Assembly (NCBI RefSeq): GCF_003671495.1
Contig: NZ_RCHN01000028.1
Location: 1 to 64,000 of the forward strand
Length of the DNA stretch: 64,000 bases
Reading direction: 5' to 3'
DNA from: Ketobacter sp.
GTDB taxonomy: Bacteria > Pseudomonadota > Gammaproteobacteria > Pseudomonadales > Ketobacteraceae
The position numbers and the translations under genes are program-made. Shown here piece after piece: positions 8,358 through 17,390 of this stretch. The notes beneath the pieces are model-generated. The model had not been told where the DNA came from and ran no database searches. It saw only the letters and a list, made by a program, of their open reading frames with translations. Position 1 is the stretch's first letter. The number at the start of each line of letters is the position of its first letter.

Positions 8358-9233
8358 ATGACGATGCATCCGATTACCAAGCCAAGCACACTCTCTCTCA
8401 TACTGCCGGTGTTCCTGTTACTGTTGCCGGCAAGCACCTGGGCCAGCGAGGTCGGCGCCGGCTTTTCGCTGGCGGTGCAATACAAACAACTGGAAATGGA
8501 GCAGCGGTTTACGGGCTTGAACCTGCTCAGCAACAGCAACGCCAACGACGGCGATTTGAAGGCCACCCTGCCGGTGGCGACGGTGCAGGGGATTCTGTTC
8601 TACAAACAATTCTATTCGGTACTCAAGGTGGAAAACACGCTTTCGGAGAGCAGCGTCGATTCCAGCATTCCCTTCACCACCGAGGGGACCTCGTTGTCCA
8701 CCGATGTGCTCCGCAATGACATCAGCCTGGTGCTGGGGTATAACTTCAACGATACCTTCTCGGTGTTTACCGGCTACATGCAGGGGCTCACTGAACTCAC
8801 ACCCGACGCCTGCCGGGATGTAACCTGTACCAATGCGGCCTCGGTCATGCTGCAGGATGACGATCAGGAATATAAGCAGCGCTACGAAGAGAAAGGTTTC
8901 TTTGTGGGTGTGGGTGCCGGATGGCGGGTTGGTCCCGGTAAGGTGTCCGCCAGTTTGGCCTATGCCTATATGGATGGCGAGTATTCGGATAACTACCACG
9001 ATGCGTTCGGGTCTTCGGAATTTGATTATGAAGGCAAGAGCAAGGGCACCAGTACCTCTTTGGCGTGGACCGCCCCCTTGAATGAGTACTTGTTCTATTT
9101 TGTAGATGGCCGAGCACAGTTCTACAGCATGGACGCGAAAGACACCACTGGATTGCCTTCGTTCGAGGGCTCCGAGGTTGCAACGGATGAAACCATTCTT
9201 GGTCTCAGTGCCGGCTTACAGTTTATTTTTTAG
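8358..9233 (+). CDS. Outer-membrane beta-barrel protein, partner of LVIVD lipoprotein
   Basis: This 291-residue protein has a signal peptide (about 1-29, cleaved near TWAS-EVGAG), alternating amphipathic strands throughout, and an ending of LSAGLQFIF with the terminal Phe typical of Bam-inserted barrels. A Cys pair (DACRDVTC) lies in a probable external loop. It follows the LVIVD lipoprotein by 5 bases, implying one transcript. Its last four bases overlap the end of the convergent kinase gene. The precise barrel family is not recognised. Confidence 0.8.
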   Translation: MTMHPITKPSTLSLILPVFLLLLPASTWASEVGAGFSLAVQYKQLEMEQRFTGLNLLSNSNANDGDLKATLPVATVQGILFYKQFYSVLKVENTLSESSVDSSIPFTTEGTSLSTDVLRNDISLVLGYNFNDTFSVFTGYMQGLTELTPDACRDVTCTNAASVMLQDDDQEYKQRYEEKGFFVGVGAGWRVGPGKVSASLAYAYMDGEYSDNYHDAFGSSEFDYEGKSKGTSTSLAWTAPLNEYLFYFVDGRAQFYSMDAKDTTGLPSFEGSEVATDETILGLSAGLQFIF

Positions 9234-10927
9234 AAGGAACCGAAAGTCCGAACTTTGGGTTGGGCCGGCGTCTCTTCTAGTGGGGCCGGTTCCGGTTCTG
9301 ATACCGGTGCAGGCGCAGGTTCAGGCAGCGCTTCAGCAACCGTTTCAGCGGCAGTCTCGGGAATGGGTTCAACGGCTGTTTCAGGAACAGAGTAAGATTC
9401 AGGATTGGGTTTGGATTGCACTTCCTGAGACGCCTGTTGATGCTGCTGGACCGGATTGCTTTCTACCTGCGGCGTAATCGGCTCCGCCAGCGGGCGGGCA
9501 GCAGCAATTTCGTCTTCGTCACTGGGTTTGATGTCCAACGCTGGCAATTGCTGGTAGAGATCCCCCAACCGTTTTTGCGTATCCCAATCGTCCAGATCGG
9601 CGTCGGGAACAACGACTTCGAACACGTCCGGCAGAGCCGTCAACGTTGTGGCAGGCTCCGGTTTTGCCGTAGTGAGTTCGATCACCGTGGGTGTAGTGTC
9701 ATGCTTTCTGTCGCTTAGGTTGGAGGGCGTTTGAATCGAGACTCGAGTGTCATTCGCCCACCAGATCCCGCCCCCTATCAACATGATTAAAAGCAAGATC
9801 AGCAACCTCGAGCCTGAGCGCCGCTTGGCTGACTCCGGCGGCACCTCAGCACCGGTTCTGTCTTCCGCATTGGGATGGATTAACGCTGAATTCACCAACG
9901 TGGTGTTTTTATGGAACGAATGGTTGGCAGCCTGGTTGGGGGCGCCCGGCATGGTCAGGGTGGCCTCGTGCTGTTCCCCTGCAGGGTATTGCAGCAACTC
10001 CTCCGACAGGGTTTTCTCTAACGCATTCAGTGCCGCTTTCAATTCGTTGCCCCGGGCAAACCGGTTAGCCGGGTTCTTGTCCAGCAGTTTATTCAGGATC
10101 GGCTGGAACGCCTGCAACGCCTGTGGTAGATCCGGCGGCGGGCTGTTGAGATGGGCGTACACAAACAACTGAAAGGCTTCCAGGGGGTTACGCTGCTCGA
10201 ACTCAAACGGGCGCCGTCCGGTGAGCATTTCATACAACACCACACCCAGGCTGTACAGATCACTGCGGGCATCCACCTTGCCTGCATTGGGATTGGCCTG
10301 CTCGGGGCTTAAATAGGCGCCGGTTCCCACTAACATACCACTGCTGGAAATCACCGTCGTCGAGCTGCTTTTTTTGGCAATGCCAAAGTCGAGAATGCAG
10401 GGTGAGCCATCTTCCCGGAACAGGATATTGTCCGGCTTGATGTCGCGGTGGACGTAACCCTTTTCGCCAGCGAAATCCAAACCCGAAGCCACCTGCCGCA
10501 CAATATCGATCACCCGCCGCAGGTTCAAGTGCCCCTGTCGGATGTGCGTCTTCAGGTCGCCGCCTTTCATATACTCCATGACAATATAGGCATTACCTTC
10601 GGCGTTGCCCCAGTCAAACACGGGCACGATGTTGGGATGCGAGAGTTCCGCCAAGCGGGTGGCTTCATCCAGAAAACGATTGGCCCAAAGGGAGTCCGAT
10701 TGCAGGTGTGTGGCCAGAATCTTGATCGCCACTTCCCGGCCAGTGCGGGTTTGCCGCGCCAGGTATACCGACGCCATTCCACCTTCGCCGAGCTTGTCCA
10801 GCATTTCAAACTGGGGGATACGGGGAAAATCCGCGGAAGTCGCAGGCGCAGGTGTGCGCTTCCTGCGTAACGACAGGCGGGAAAAGATCGAGCCACTGAA
10901 GAGATCGCTTTTTTCTTTTATAGTCAT
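9230..10927 (-). CDS. Membrane-anchored Ser/Thr protein kinase
   Basis: This 565-residue protein has a Hanks-type kinase domain at about 40-310: glycine loop LGEGGMASVYLA (46-57), Lys69 in VAIKI, HRDIKPDN with Asp162, DFG at 180-182, and GTGAYLSPEQ in the activation segment. All catalytic residues are present, so it should be active. A basic/Ser stretch leads to a transmembrane helix (RLLILLLIMLIGGGIWW, about 370-388), then an extracytoplasmic tail rich in Pro, Glu and Ala with no PASTA repeats. The long P/E-rich tail resembles a wall- or envelope-spanning spacer. No phosphatase gene adjoins it. It may sense or contact the envelope; its targets are unknown. Confidence 0.92.
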   Translation of the reverse strand: MTIKEKSDLFSGSIFSRLSLRRKRTPAPATSADFPRIPQFEMLDKLGEGGMASVYLARQTRTGREVAIKILATHLQSDSLWANRFLDEATRLAELSHPNIVPVFDWGNAEGNAYIVMEYMKGGDLKTHIRQGHLNLRRVIDIVRQVASGLDFAGEKGYVHRDIKPDNILFREDGSPCILDFGIAKKSSSTTVISSSGMLVGTGAYLSPEQANPNAGKVDARSDLYSLGVVLYEMLTGRRPFEFEQRNPLEAFQLFVYAHLNSPPPDLPQALQAFQPILNKLLDKNPANRFARGNELKAALNALEKTLSEELLQYPAGEQHEATLTMPGAPNQAANHSFHKNTTLVNSALIHPNAEDRTGAEVPPESAKRRSGSRLLILLLIMLIGGGIWWANDTRVSIQTPSNLSDRKHDTTPTVIELTTAKPEPATTLTALPDVFEVVVPDADLDDWDTQKRLGDLYQQLPALDIKPSDEDEIAAARPLAEPITPQVESNPVQQHQQASQEVQSKPNPESYSVPETAVEPIPETAAETVAEALPEPAPAPVSEPEPAPLEETPAQPKVRTFGSF

Positions 10928-10973
10928 GGTGTGATTATAGAGTCTTCATGGCTATAAAATAAGCGGATGTTTG

Positions 10974-11011
10974 TGATCAAAAAGCAGGCAACCCTGGTCG
11001 GTATTGCCTGC
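10974..11011 (-). terminator. Rho-independent terminator of the 11.0-11.9 kb lipoprotein gene
   Basis: GCAGGCAA (10984-10991) and TTGCCTGC (11004-11011) form a perfect 8-bp stem; on the minus strand it is followed by CTTTTTGATC. It lies just after the stop of the minus-strand lipoprotein gene and separates it from the kinase gene. Confidence 0.8.
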
Positions 11012-11017
11012 AGAGGC

Positions 11018-11887
11018 TCAGGGTAGATGAATACCAAAACTTCCGGTGTAGCTTTCCATGTCCTGACCCACAAAGCTGAAACGGCCTTCCAAGTAATTCG
11101 GCTCAACAGCAGTGATTTCGATGGTAGCTGCATCCGGAGCGAGGATATTAGAGCCGACGGCATCCCAAAAACCCGTTGCTCCAGAGTACACGTTCACATC
11201 AATTATCTGGTTGTTATCGTTGTATTCTTCGTACTCATATTCACCGACTTGAAGAACCCCAATGAACCGAATTGAAAAACTCAGGTAATGGTCCAGATAG
11301 GGCACCAATAGTTCCACGGTCTGAGTGATTCCCAGTGTGCTCGTTACATGCCAGTAGCACACATTATCGCTTTCACTCACGTTGACGTTAGTCCCGGAAA
11401 TGGTCAGATGTCCATCGTCTACCAGGGTTTCAGTACCCAATCGCTGCAGCTTTTCTTGTTTTTTGAATATAAAGCCCGGGCGGTACTCATCCGTGTACTC
11501 TGATCTCCGCAATAAGGTGTTTTCATCCTGCATTTTGTATCCATCTTCGTAGACACTCATGTAGAAATGCTCAAGGGTCTTCACGCCGTATCCTGCGTAG
11601 CCTCCCAATTCCCAACACCTCTCAGCTTTGACACCGTTGGGTGTGTCTTCCAATACGTATTTGAATTTAACGTAGGTAGTGGACAGATATTCTCCGGTTT
11701 CCTCTTTATACATCTCGGTTGTATCGGTGTTAAGCCAGGTCCCGGTGAGATCCACATCAGAAACCGCAACAAATTCTTCCTCTTCGGGCCCATCGTCATC
11801 AGAAGAGGACTTATCGGAACCACCACAACCAAATAAAAAAAGAGCTGCATTTATAAAAACGAAAAGCCTGAAATATTTCAACATCAT
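11018..11887 (-). CDS. Hypothetical lipoprotein
   Basis: This 289-residue protein has a lipoprotein signal (FVFINAALFLFGC, with Cys about residue 21) and then a very acidic linker (SSSDDDGPEEEE). The rest is beta-rich and contains the repeated theme of ligand-free secreted domains with a few Cys, but no family is recognised. The start could be either of two adjacent ATGs. Single-gene transcription is suggested by its own terminator and a 106-base gap upstream. The codon mix is more AT-rich than its neighbours, a weak hint of separate origin. Confidence 0.75.
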   Translation of the reverse strand: MMLKYFRLFVFINAALFLFGCGGSDKSSSDDDGPEEEEFVAVSDVDLTGTWLNTDTTEMYKEETGEYLSTTYVKFKYVLEDTPNGVKAERCWELGGYAGYGVKTLEHFYMSVYEDGYKMQDENTLLRRSEYTDEYRPGFIFKKQEKLQRLGTETLVDDGHLTISGTNVNVSESDNVCYWHVTSTLGITQTVELLVPYLDHYLSFSIRFIGVLQVGEYEYEEYNDNNQIIDVNVYSGATGFWDAVGSNILAPDAATIEITAVEPNYLEGRFSFVGQDMESYTGSFGIHLP

Positions 11888-11993
11888 CGAATGACCAAAC
11901 CCAGTTCACTCACAGACACACGACGCATCAAACGTCACTAATTACGATCAATTATTAATCGGTCGCTTAGCTTAGAGATAATTCTTGCCTAGA

Positions 11994-13118
11994 TCAATGG
12001 CCGCGAGCGACAGCTGCGCCCGAATCATCGAACAGATAACACTTGTGGGGCTCCATCTTCAGCACCACTGGCTGACCGGTCTCCCACACCACGTCTCCAT
12101 TGGCTCTGAATACCAATGGCTCAACCGGGGCGTCGGTTTTCAGATTCAGATGGACATAAGCCTCTGACCCCAAATGCTCAACAGCCACCACAGTTCCTTC
12201 CACATTGGCAGGAGGTTCGTTGTTTCCATTGGCCGACGCACGGGTAACGGACAGGTGTTCTGGTCTCACGCCCAGCGTGACGGGCGCGCCGGAACCTAAT
12301 GCTGATGCTTCACCCACCTCCACCGGGATCGGATTCCCTGCACCAATATCCACCTGCACCTGCTTGCCGTTGCTGGCCACCACCTTCCCCGCAATGAAGT
12401 TCATCTTCGGCGACCCAATAAATCCCGCCACAAACAGGTTGGCCGGGTGATGATACAACTCCAGGGGCGTGCCGACCTGTTCCACCTTTCCGCCGTTCAA
12501 CACCACAATGCGATCTGCCAGAGTCATGGCTTCCACCTGGTCATGGGTAACGTAAATCATGGTGGTACCCAACTCACGGTGCAGCCGTTTCAGCTCCAGC
12601 CGCATCTGCACTCTTAACGCTGCATCCAGGTTGGAGAGGGGTTCATCAAACAAGAACACCCGGGGTTTGCGCACAATGGCACGGCCGATGGCCACCCGCT
12701 GCCGTTGCCCTCCGGACAGCGCCTTGGGTTTGCGCTGTAGTAGATGTTCGATCTGCAGGATGCGTGCGGATTCCTGTACCCGTTGTTGGATGGTGGTGCT
12801 GTCGGTTTTTTTCAGTTTGAGGCCAAAGGCCATGTTGTCGTACACGCTCATGTGAGGATAGAGCGCATAGGACTGGAACACCATGGCCACGCCGCGCTCG
12901 CTGGGTTCCAGCGCCGTGACATCCTGTTGATCGAACTGGATGCTGCCGGCGCTGACGTCTTCGAGGCCCGCGATCAGCCGCAGCAGCGTGGATTTGCCAC
13001 AGCCGGAGGGCCCCACAAACACCGCAAACTCACCGTCGTTGATGGCCAGGTTCACCTGTCGGATCACCTCGGTTTTGCCAAAGCGTTTCGCAACCGTCTG
13101 CATGGAAATGGCCGCCAT
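11994..13118 (-). CDS. Sugar ABC transporter ATP-binding protein (MalK/UgpC-like)
   Basis: This 374-residue ATPase has Walker A GPSGCGKST (36-44), a Q-loop in VFQSYALYPHMSVYDN, signature LSGGQ (134-138), Walker B VFLFDEP (Asp158, Glu159) and the switch His in YVTHDQVEAM. The C-terminal 120 residues carry the TOBE/MalK regulatory domain (GVRPEHL). It closes a four-gene importer, 14 bases after the permease, with a clear AGGAG before its ATG. It powers carbohydrate uptake through the two permeases and may be inhibited by a sugar-PTS or similar partner in the manner of MalK, though no such partner is visible. Confidence 0.93.
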   Translation of the reverse strand: MAAISMQTVAKRFGKTEVIRQVNLAINDGEFAVFVGPSGCGKSTLLRLIAGLEDVSAGSIQFDQQDVTALEPSERGVAMVFQSYALYPHMSVYDNMAFGLKLKKTDSTTIQQRVQESARILQIEHLLQRKPKALSGGQRQRVAIGRAIVRKPRVFLFDEPLSNLDAALRVQMRLELKRLHRELGTTMIYVTHDQVEAMTLADRIVVLNGGKVEQVGTPLELYHHPANLFVAGFIGSPKMNFIAGKVVASNGKQVQVDIGAGNPIPVEVGEASALGSGAPVTLGVRPEHLSVTRASANGNNEPPANVEGTVVAVEHLGSEAYVHLNLKTDAPVEPLVFRANGDVVWETGQPVVLKMEPHKCYLFDDSGAAVARGH

Positions 13119-13132
13119 GGTTTATGTTCTCC

Positions 13133-13975
13133 TCATCCTTTCACCGCGCCGGCGGTCAATCCCGACACGATTCGACGTTGAAACACCAGCACCAGAATAA
13201 TCAGCGGCACCGTCACAATCACCGAAGCCGCCATAATGTTGCCCCAGGGCAATTCATGGGCGCTGGCGCCGGAGGTCAAGGCAATGGCCACCGGCACCGT
13301 ACGCATTTCGCTGGACAGCGTAAAGGTCAGCGCAAATAAAAATTCGTTCCAGGCGGCAATGAACGCCAGCAATCCGGTGGTGACCAGCGCCGGCCCCATC
13401 AGCGGCAGAAACACCTGGGTAACGATGGTAAAGGGCGTGGCACCGTCGACGATGGCGGCTTCTTCCAGTTCTTTCGGCAACTCACGCATGAAGGTGGTGA
13501 GCACCCACACGGTAAACGGCAAGGTGAAAATCAGGTACGAGAACGACAGCGCCAACAGATTGTTGTACAGGCCCAGTGAATTGATCAGCTCGAACATACC
13601 CGACAGCACCGCGATCTGCGGGAACATGGAAACCCCCAGGATCACAAACAGCAACAACATGCGCCCCCGAAACTGAATGCGGCCAATGGCATAGGCCGCC
13701 GCCAAAGCCAGCACCAGCGACAACGCCACCGTGGACACCGCCACGAATAGCGAGTTCAGGATGTTGCGGCCAAACGGCTGTTCCTGGAACACCGACACAT
13801 AGTTCTGCCAATAGGGTTGCGAGATCCAGTATTCCACTTCAAACAGTGCCGAGCCGGTTTTGAGGGACGACACAATGGCCCAGTAAAACGGGAACACCGT
13901 GTACATGCCAATGACCACTAACAGCAGATAGAAGGCGATGCGTACGATAATCTTTTTCATCCGCTTAACGTTCAT
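13133..13975 (-). CDS. Sugar ABC transporter permease (MalG-like)
   Basis: This 280-residue inner-membrane protein has six predicted transmembrane helices and the EAA coupling motif ELEEAAIVDGATPF (about 180-193) that contacts the ATPase. It belongs to the binding-protein-dependent MalG/ThuG group. The gene starts one base after the stop of the MalF-like permease, so they are translationally linked. Together they form the membrane channel of the importer. Confidence 0.92.
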   Translation of the reverse strand: MNVKRMKKIIVRIAFYLLLVVIGMYTVFPFYWAIVSSLKTGSALFEVEYWISQPYWQNYVSVFQEQPFGRNILNSLFVAVSTVALSLVLALAAAYAIGRIQFRGRMLLLFVILGVSMFPQIAVLSGMFELINSLGLYNNLLALSFSYLIFTLPFTVWVLTTFMRELPKELEEAAIVDGATPFTIVTQVFLPLMGPALVTTGLLAFIAAWNEFLFALTFTLSSEMRTVPVAIALTSGASAHELPWGNIMAASVIVTVPLIILVLVFQRRIVSGLTAGAVKG

Positions 13976-13976
13976 A

Positions 13977-14879
13977 TCAGTTCTCGCGCCCCACCCGTGC
14001 CGCCATCAGATACACCACGGTGAACAAGGCAATGATGGCAAAAATCAACGTGGCGGCGGCGGAACCAAAGCCCAGGCCACCGAAATCAATCAATTGCTGC
14101 CGAGCGTACACGGACATGGACATGGTGCTGCGATTGTTGCCGCTCATCACGTACACCAGATCGAACACCCGCAATGCATCCAACAGGCGGAAGATAATGG
14201 CCACCGTCAACGCCGGCTTCAATAACGGCAGGGTGACTTTAAAGAACACCTTGAGCGGATGCACGCCATCCACCCGGGCGGATTCATAACACTCCCTGGG
14301 CAGCATCTGTAACCCCGCCAGCAGCAACAGTGCCATGAACGGCGTGGTCTTCCACACATCCACCAGAATGATGGACAGCAACGCGGTATCCGGGGAGGCG
14401 GTCCAGGCGATGGGCGCCTGGATCAGGCCCACATCCAGCAGCAGGTGGTTGATCACCCCGAACACATCATTGAACATCCAGTTCCACATCTGCGCCGACA
14501 CCACCGTGGGAATGGCCCAGGGAATCAGGATCGCCGCACGCAAGCCACCACGGCCACGAAACTGCGCATTCAAGGCCAACGCGATGATCAATCCCAGCAC
14601 GGTTTCCAACAATACCGAGCTCAGCGCAAACACCACCGTGTTCCACACCGCTGACCACCAGTACGGGTCCTGCAGCAGAAACGCAAAGTTATCCAAGCCC
14701 ACAAATTGCGCCGACTCCGGATCAATCAAACTGGCGTCGGTAAAACCATAGGCCATGGTTTTCAGCAACGGCCAGCCTGCCACCAGGGCCAGCACCAACA
14801 CCACTGGCGCCAGGAAGATCCAGGCCCAGCGCACCCGTTTTTTGTGCAGATGGCTTTTCTGATGAAGAGAGGTCACCAC
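13977..14879 (-). CDS. Sugar ABC transporter permease (MalF-like)
   Basis: This 300-residue permease has six helices and the EAA loop ECYESARVDGVHPLKVF (about 195-211). The signature WKTTPFMALLLLAGLQ is characteristic of the trehalose/maltose and sorbitol-type importers. Its GTG start at 14879 (a second GTG is the next codon) overlaps the stop of the binding-protein gene by 7 bases. Confidence 0.9.
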   Translation of the reverse strand: MVTSLHQKSHLHKKRVRWAWIFLAPVVLVLALVAGWPLLKTMAYGFTDASLIDPESAQFVGLDNFAFLLQDPYWWSAVWNTVVFALSSVLLETVLGLIIALALNAQFRGRGGLRAAILIPWAIPTVVSAQMWNWMFNDVFGVINHLLLDVGLIQAPIAWTASPDTALLSIILVDVWKTTPFMALLLLAGLQMLPRECYESARVDGVHPLKVFFKVTLPLLKPALTVAIIFRLLDALRVFDLVYVMSGNNRSTMSMSVYARQQLIDFGGLGFGSAAATLIFAIIALFTVVYLMAARVGREN

Positions 14880-16168
14880 TGTTCCCCCCGCGATAGCCGG
14901 ACCAGTTTTTGGTGCAGTGCGTTCAGTGCCGGGGCAGCTTGCAGCTTGCCGCTCAGAATATCGTGCACGGCGTAATAGAACTCCGCGCTCACCCGGGCGT
15001 ACTGGCTACCGGTCACCCTGGAGGGCCGGGCCACCGCGTGTTCAAAACTGCGATACAGGGTGCCGAAAAACGGCACCGCCTCCAGCACGTCTTCATCCTG
15101 ATACAGGGCGCGAATGGTAGGGTTGTAGGAGGCCGCAATGGCGCGCCGCTTTTGCTCCTCATAACTGGTGAGGTAACGCACCAGATCCGCCGCCAGCGCC
15201 GGGTGTTTGGAATAACGGGACACCGCCAACTGCCAGCCCCCCAGGGTGCCACTGTGATGGCCCTGTACTTCGCCCCTGGGCAGCGCGCTCACCCCAATCT
15301 TGCCTTTGATGGGGCTGTCCGCTGCATTCCCCAACGACCAGGCATAAGGCCAGTTACGCATAAACACGGCGTTGCCGGACTGGAACACACCGCGGCTGGC
15401 TTCCTCGTCGTAATTGAGCACACCCTGCGGGGCAATGTCGCCGATCCAGCTGGCAGCCAAGTCCAACGCAGCAACCGCCTGTGGATTATCAATAGTGACC
15501 CGGCCTGCGCTGTCCACCACCGTGCCACCGCCAAAGCTGTCGATCCATTCCAGGGCATCGCAGGTGAGCCCTTCATAGCCCTTGGCCTGAAACACAAACC
15601 CCTGCATCCGGCTGTTGCCCGCTGCGCGCTCCGCCTGTTGAATCCTGCGGGCCGTGGCCGTGAGCTGCTGCCAGGTCTCAGGCGGTGATTCACCGTATTT
15701 CTGCAGCAGGTCTGCGCGGTAATAGAGCACTCCGGCATCGGTATACCAGGGCATGGCCACCAGCGCGCCATCGATGGTGTTGTTGTGAATCATGCTGGCA
15801 AAGTACTGGTCGGTGATGTCGGGCCCGATATAGCGGGAGAGATCCACCAGATGGGGTGCAAACGTGCCGGGCCACACCACATCAATCTGAAAAACATCAA
15901 TATCCGGGGAATGGGAGGCCAGAATCTGTTGATATAAGGCAAAGCGCTCGGTGGAGGAGTTGGGTGTGGCCACCACGGTCACCGCGGTACCGGTGCTGCG
16001 GGACCAGGCCGCCACCCCTTCCTGGCACAGGGTGAGCTGTATCCCCAGTGCACCGCAGGAGATCGCCAGCTGGGCCGGCTGGGCGGCCAATGCTCCGCAA
16101 ACCCCCAAAAAAGCCAGCCCACAGGCCCATTTGAACAGCCTTGCGGTGAATTCCTCAAAATATCGCAT
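14873..16168 (-). CDS. Sugar ABC transporter substrate-binding protein (trehalose/maltose-like)
   Basis: This 431-residue periplasmic protein starts at ATG 16168; the frame extends to a TTG two codons earlier. A signal peptide covers about 1-29 (LAFLGVCGALAAQ). The mature start, with SCGALGIQLTLC, and the segment TPNSSTERFALYQQ...DIDVFQIDVVWPG closely follow the ThuE/TMBP group that binds trehalose, maltose or sucrose. It is first in the importer operon. No glycoside hydrolase or LacI-type regulator accompanies it, so the exact sugar is uncertain. Confidence 0.9.
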   Translation of the reverse strand: MRYFEEFTARLFKWACGLAFLGVCGALAAQPAQLAISCGALGIQLTLCQEGVAAWSRSTGTAVTVVATPNSSTERFALYQQILASHSPDIDVFQIDVVWPGTFAPHLVDLSRYIGPDITDQYFASMIHNNTIDGALVAMPWYTDAGVLYYRADLLQKYGESPPETWQQLTATARRIQQAERAAGNSRMQGFVFQAKGYEGLTCDALEWIDSFGGGTVVDSAGRVTIDNPQAVAALDLAASWIGDIAPQGVLNYDEEASRGVFQSGNAVFMRNWPYAWSLGNAADSPIKGKIGVSALPRGEVQGHHSGTLGGWQLAVSRYSKHPALAADLVRYLTSYEEQKRRAIAASYNPTIRALYQDEDVLEAVPFFGTLYRSFEHAVARPSRVTGSQYARVSAEFYYAVHDILSGKLQAAPALNALHQKLVRLSRGEQW

Positions 16169-16338
16169 AGTCAAAAACTACCACAATTGGCAGTTGGAGT
16201 GAAAATTCGCCGCAAGACAGGCGGGTGACGGGGCTCGGCCATCCGGCGCCTAAGACGCTGGTGCTTTGAGCTGAATCACACTAGTATCATCAAAGCAGGG
16301 TAATCTCTACAGCACGTATTTATGCCAGGGGAAACATT

Positions 16339-17358
16339 ATGCTCAAAGTCGCGATTAATGGTTTTGGTAGAATAGGCAAGCTGACGTTCCGTAAAATCTT
16401 TGCTGACGATCGTTTTGAGGTGGTGGCCATCAACGACCTCACCGAGCCCAAGATGCTGGCTCAGTTGTTGAAGTACGACAGTGTGCAGGGTCCATTTACC
16501 GGGCATACCGTAGAGAGCGATGAGGAATCCCTGATCGTGGACGGCCAACGCATTCGGGTGCACAAAGAGCCCGATCCCCGCAATCTGCCCTGGGGCGACT
16601 ACGATGTGGATATCGTCCTGGAATGCACCGGGTTCTTCTGTTCCAAAGCCAAAAGCCAGGCCCATATTGATGCCGGCGCCAAGCGGGTCCTGATCTCCGC
16701 CCCGGCCGGCAATGACCTGCCCACCATTGTATACGGCGTCAATCAACATACCCTGAAAGCCGAAGACCGGATTGTTTCTGCCGCCTCCTGCACCACCAAC
16801 TGCCTGGCCCCCATGGCCAAAGTACTGAATGATTATCGTGAAGTGCGCACCGGCTTTATGACCACCATTCACGCGTACACCGGCGACCAGATGATCATCG
16901 ACGGCCCCCACCGCAAAGGGGATTTCCGGCGGGCCCGGGCCGGCGCCATCAACATCGTGCCCAACTCCACCGGCGCCGCCAAGGCCATCGGCCTGGTGAT
17001 TCCCGAACTGGCTGGCAAGCTGATTGGTTCCGCACAACGGGTGCCGGTGCCTTCTGGTTCCATCACCATTCTGGATGCAACCCTGAAGGATGAAACCGAA
17101 TCCGTCAGCGTGGAAGGCATCAACGAGGCTATGAAAAAAGCGGCGGACGAATCCTTCGGGTACACCGACGAGGAACTGGTGTCCAGCGACATCATCGGCA
17201 TCAGTTATGGCTCTCTGTTCGACGCCACCCAAACCCTGGCGCAACGCTGCGGCACCAAGATTTACGAAGTGCGGGTGGTGTCCTGGTACGATAATGAAAT
17301 GAGCTATGTGAGTCAGTTGATTCGAACGTTGAATCACATGGGGAACCTGGCTCAATAA
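16339..17358 (+). CDS. gap: Glyceraldehyde-3-phosphate dehydrogenase, type I
   Basis: This 339-residue enzyme converts glyceraldehyde-3-phosphate, NAD and phosphate to 1,3-bisphosphoglycerate. The Rossmann start is [12 protein letters not shown], the NAD-selective Asp is at 33 in AINDLTEP, and the catalytic Cys151 is in [12 protein letters not shown]. The catalytic His is in HAYTGDQ (near 178), and the end [15 protein letters not shown] is typical. It has full family length. It stands alone, with no glycolytic neighbours, and is divergent from the sugar importer, which may be coincidental or may reflect coordinated sugar metabolism. GGGGAAA precedes the ATG. Confidence 0.97.
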   Translation: MLKVAINGFGRIGKLTFRKIFADDRFEVVAINDLTEPKMLAQLLKYDSVQGPFTGHTVESDEESLIVDGQRIRVHKEPDPRNLPWGDYDVDIVLECTGFFCSKAKSQAHIDAGAKRVLISAPAGNDLPTIVYGVNQHTLKAEDRIVSAASCTTNCLAPMAKVLNDYREVRTGFMTTIHAYTGDQMIIDGPHRKGDFRRARAGAINIVPNSTGAAKAIGLVIPELAGKLIGSAQRVPVPSGSITILDATLKDETESVSVEGINEAMKKAADESFGYTDEELVSSDIIGISYGSLFDATQTLAQRCGTKIYEVRVVSWYDNEMSYVSQLIRTLNHMGNLAQ

Positions 17359-17390
17359 AGAACACAGGTACTCAGATTACAATAATCAAC

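Noticed and set aside
16276..17355. A 359-codon open frame opposite gap
   Set aside because: Antisense to an unmistakable GAPDH gene; no recognisable domain.
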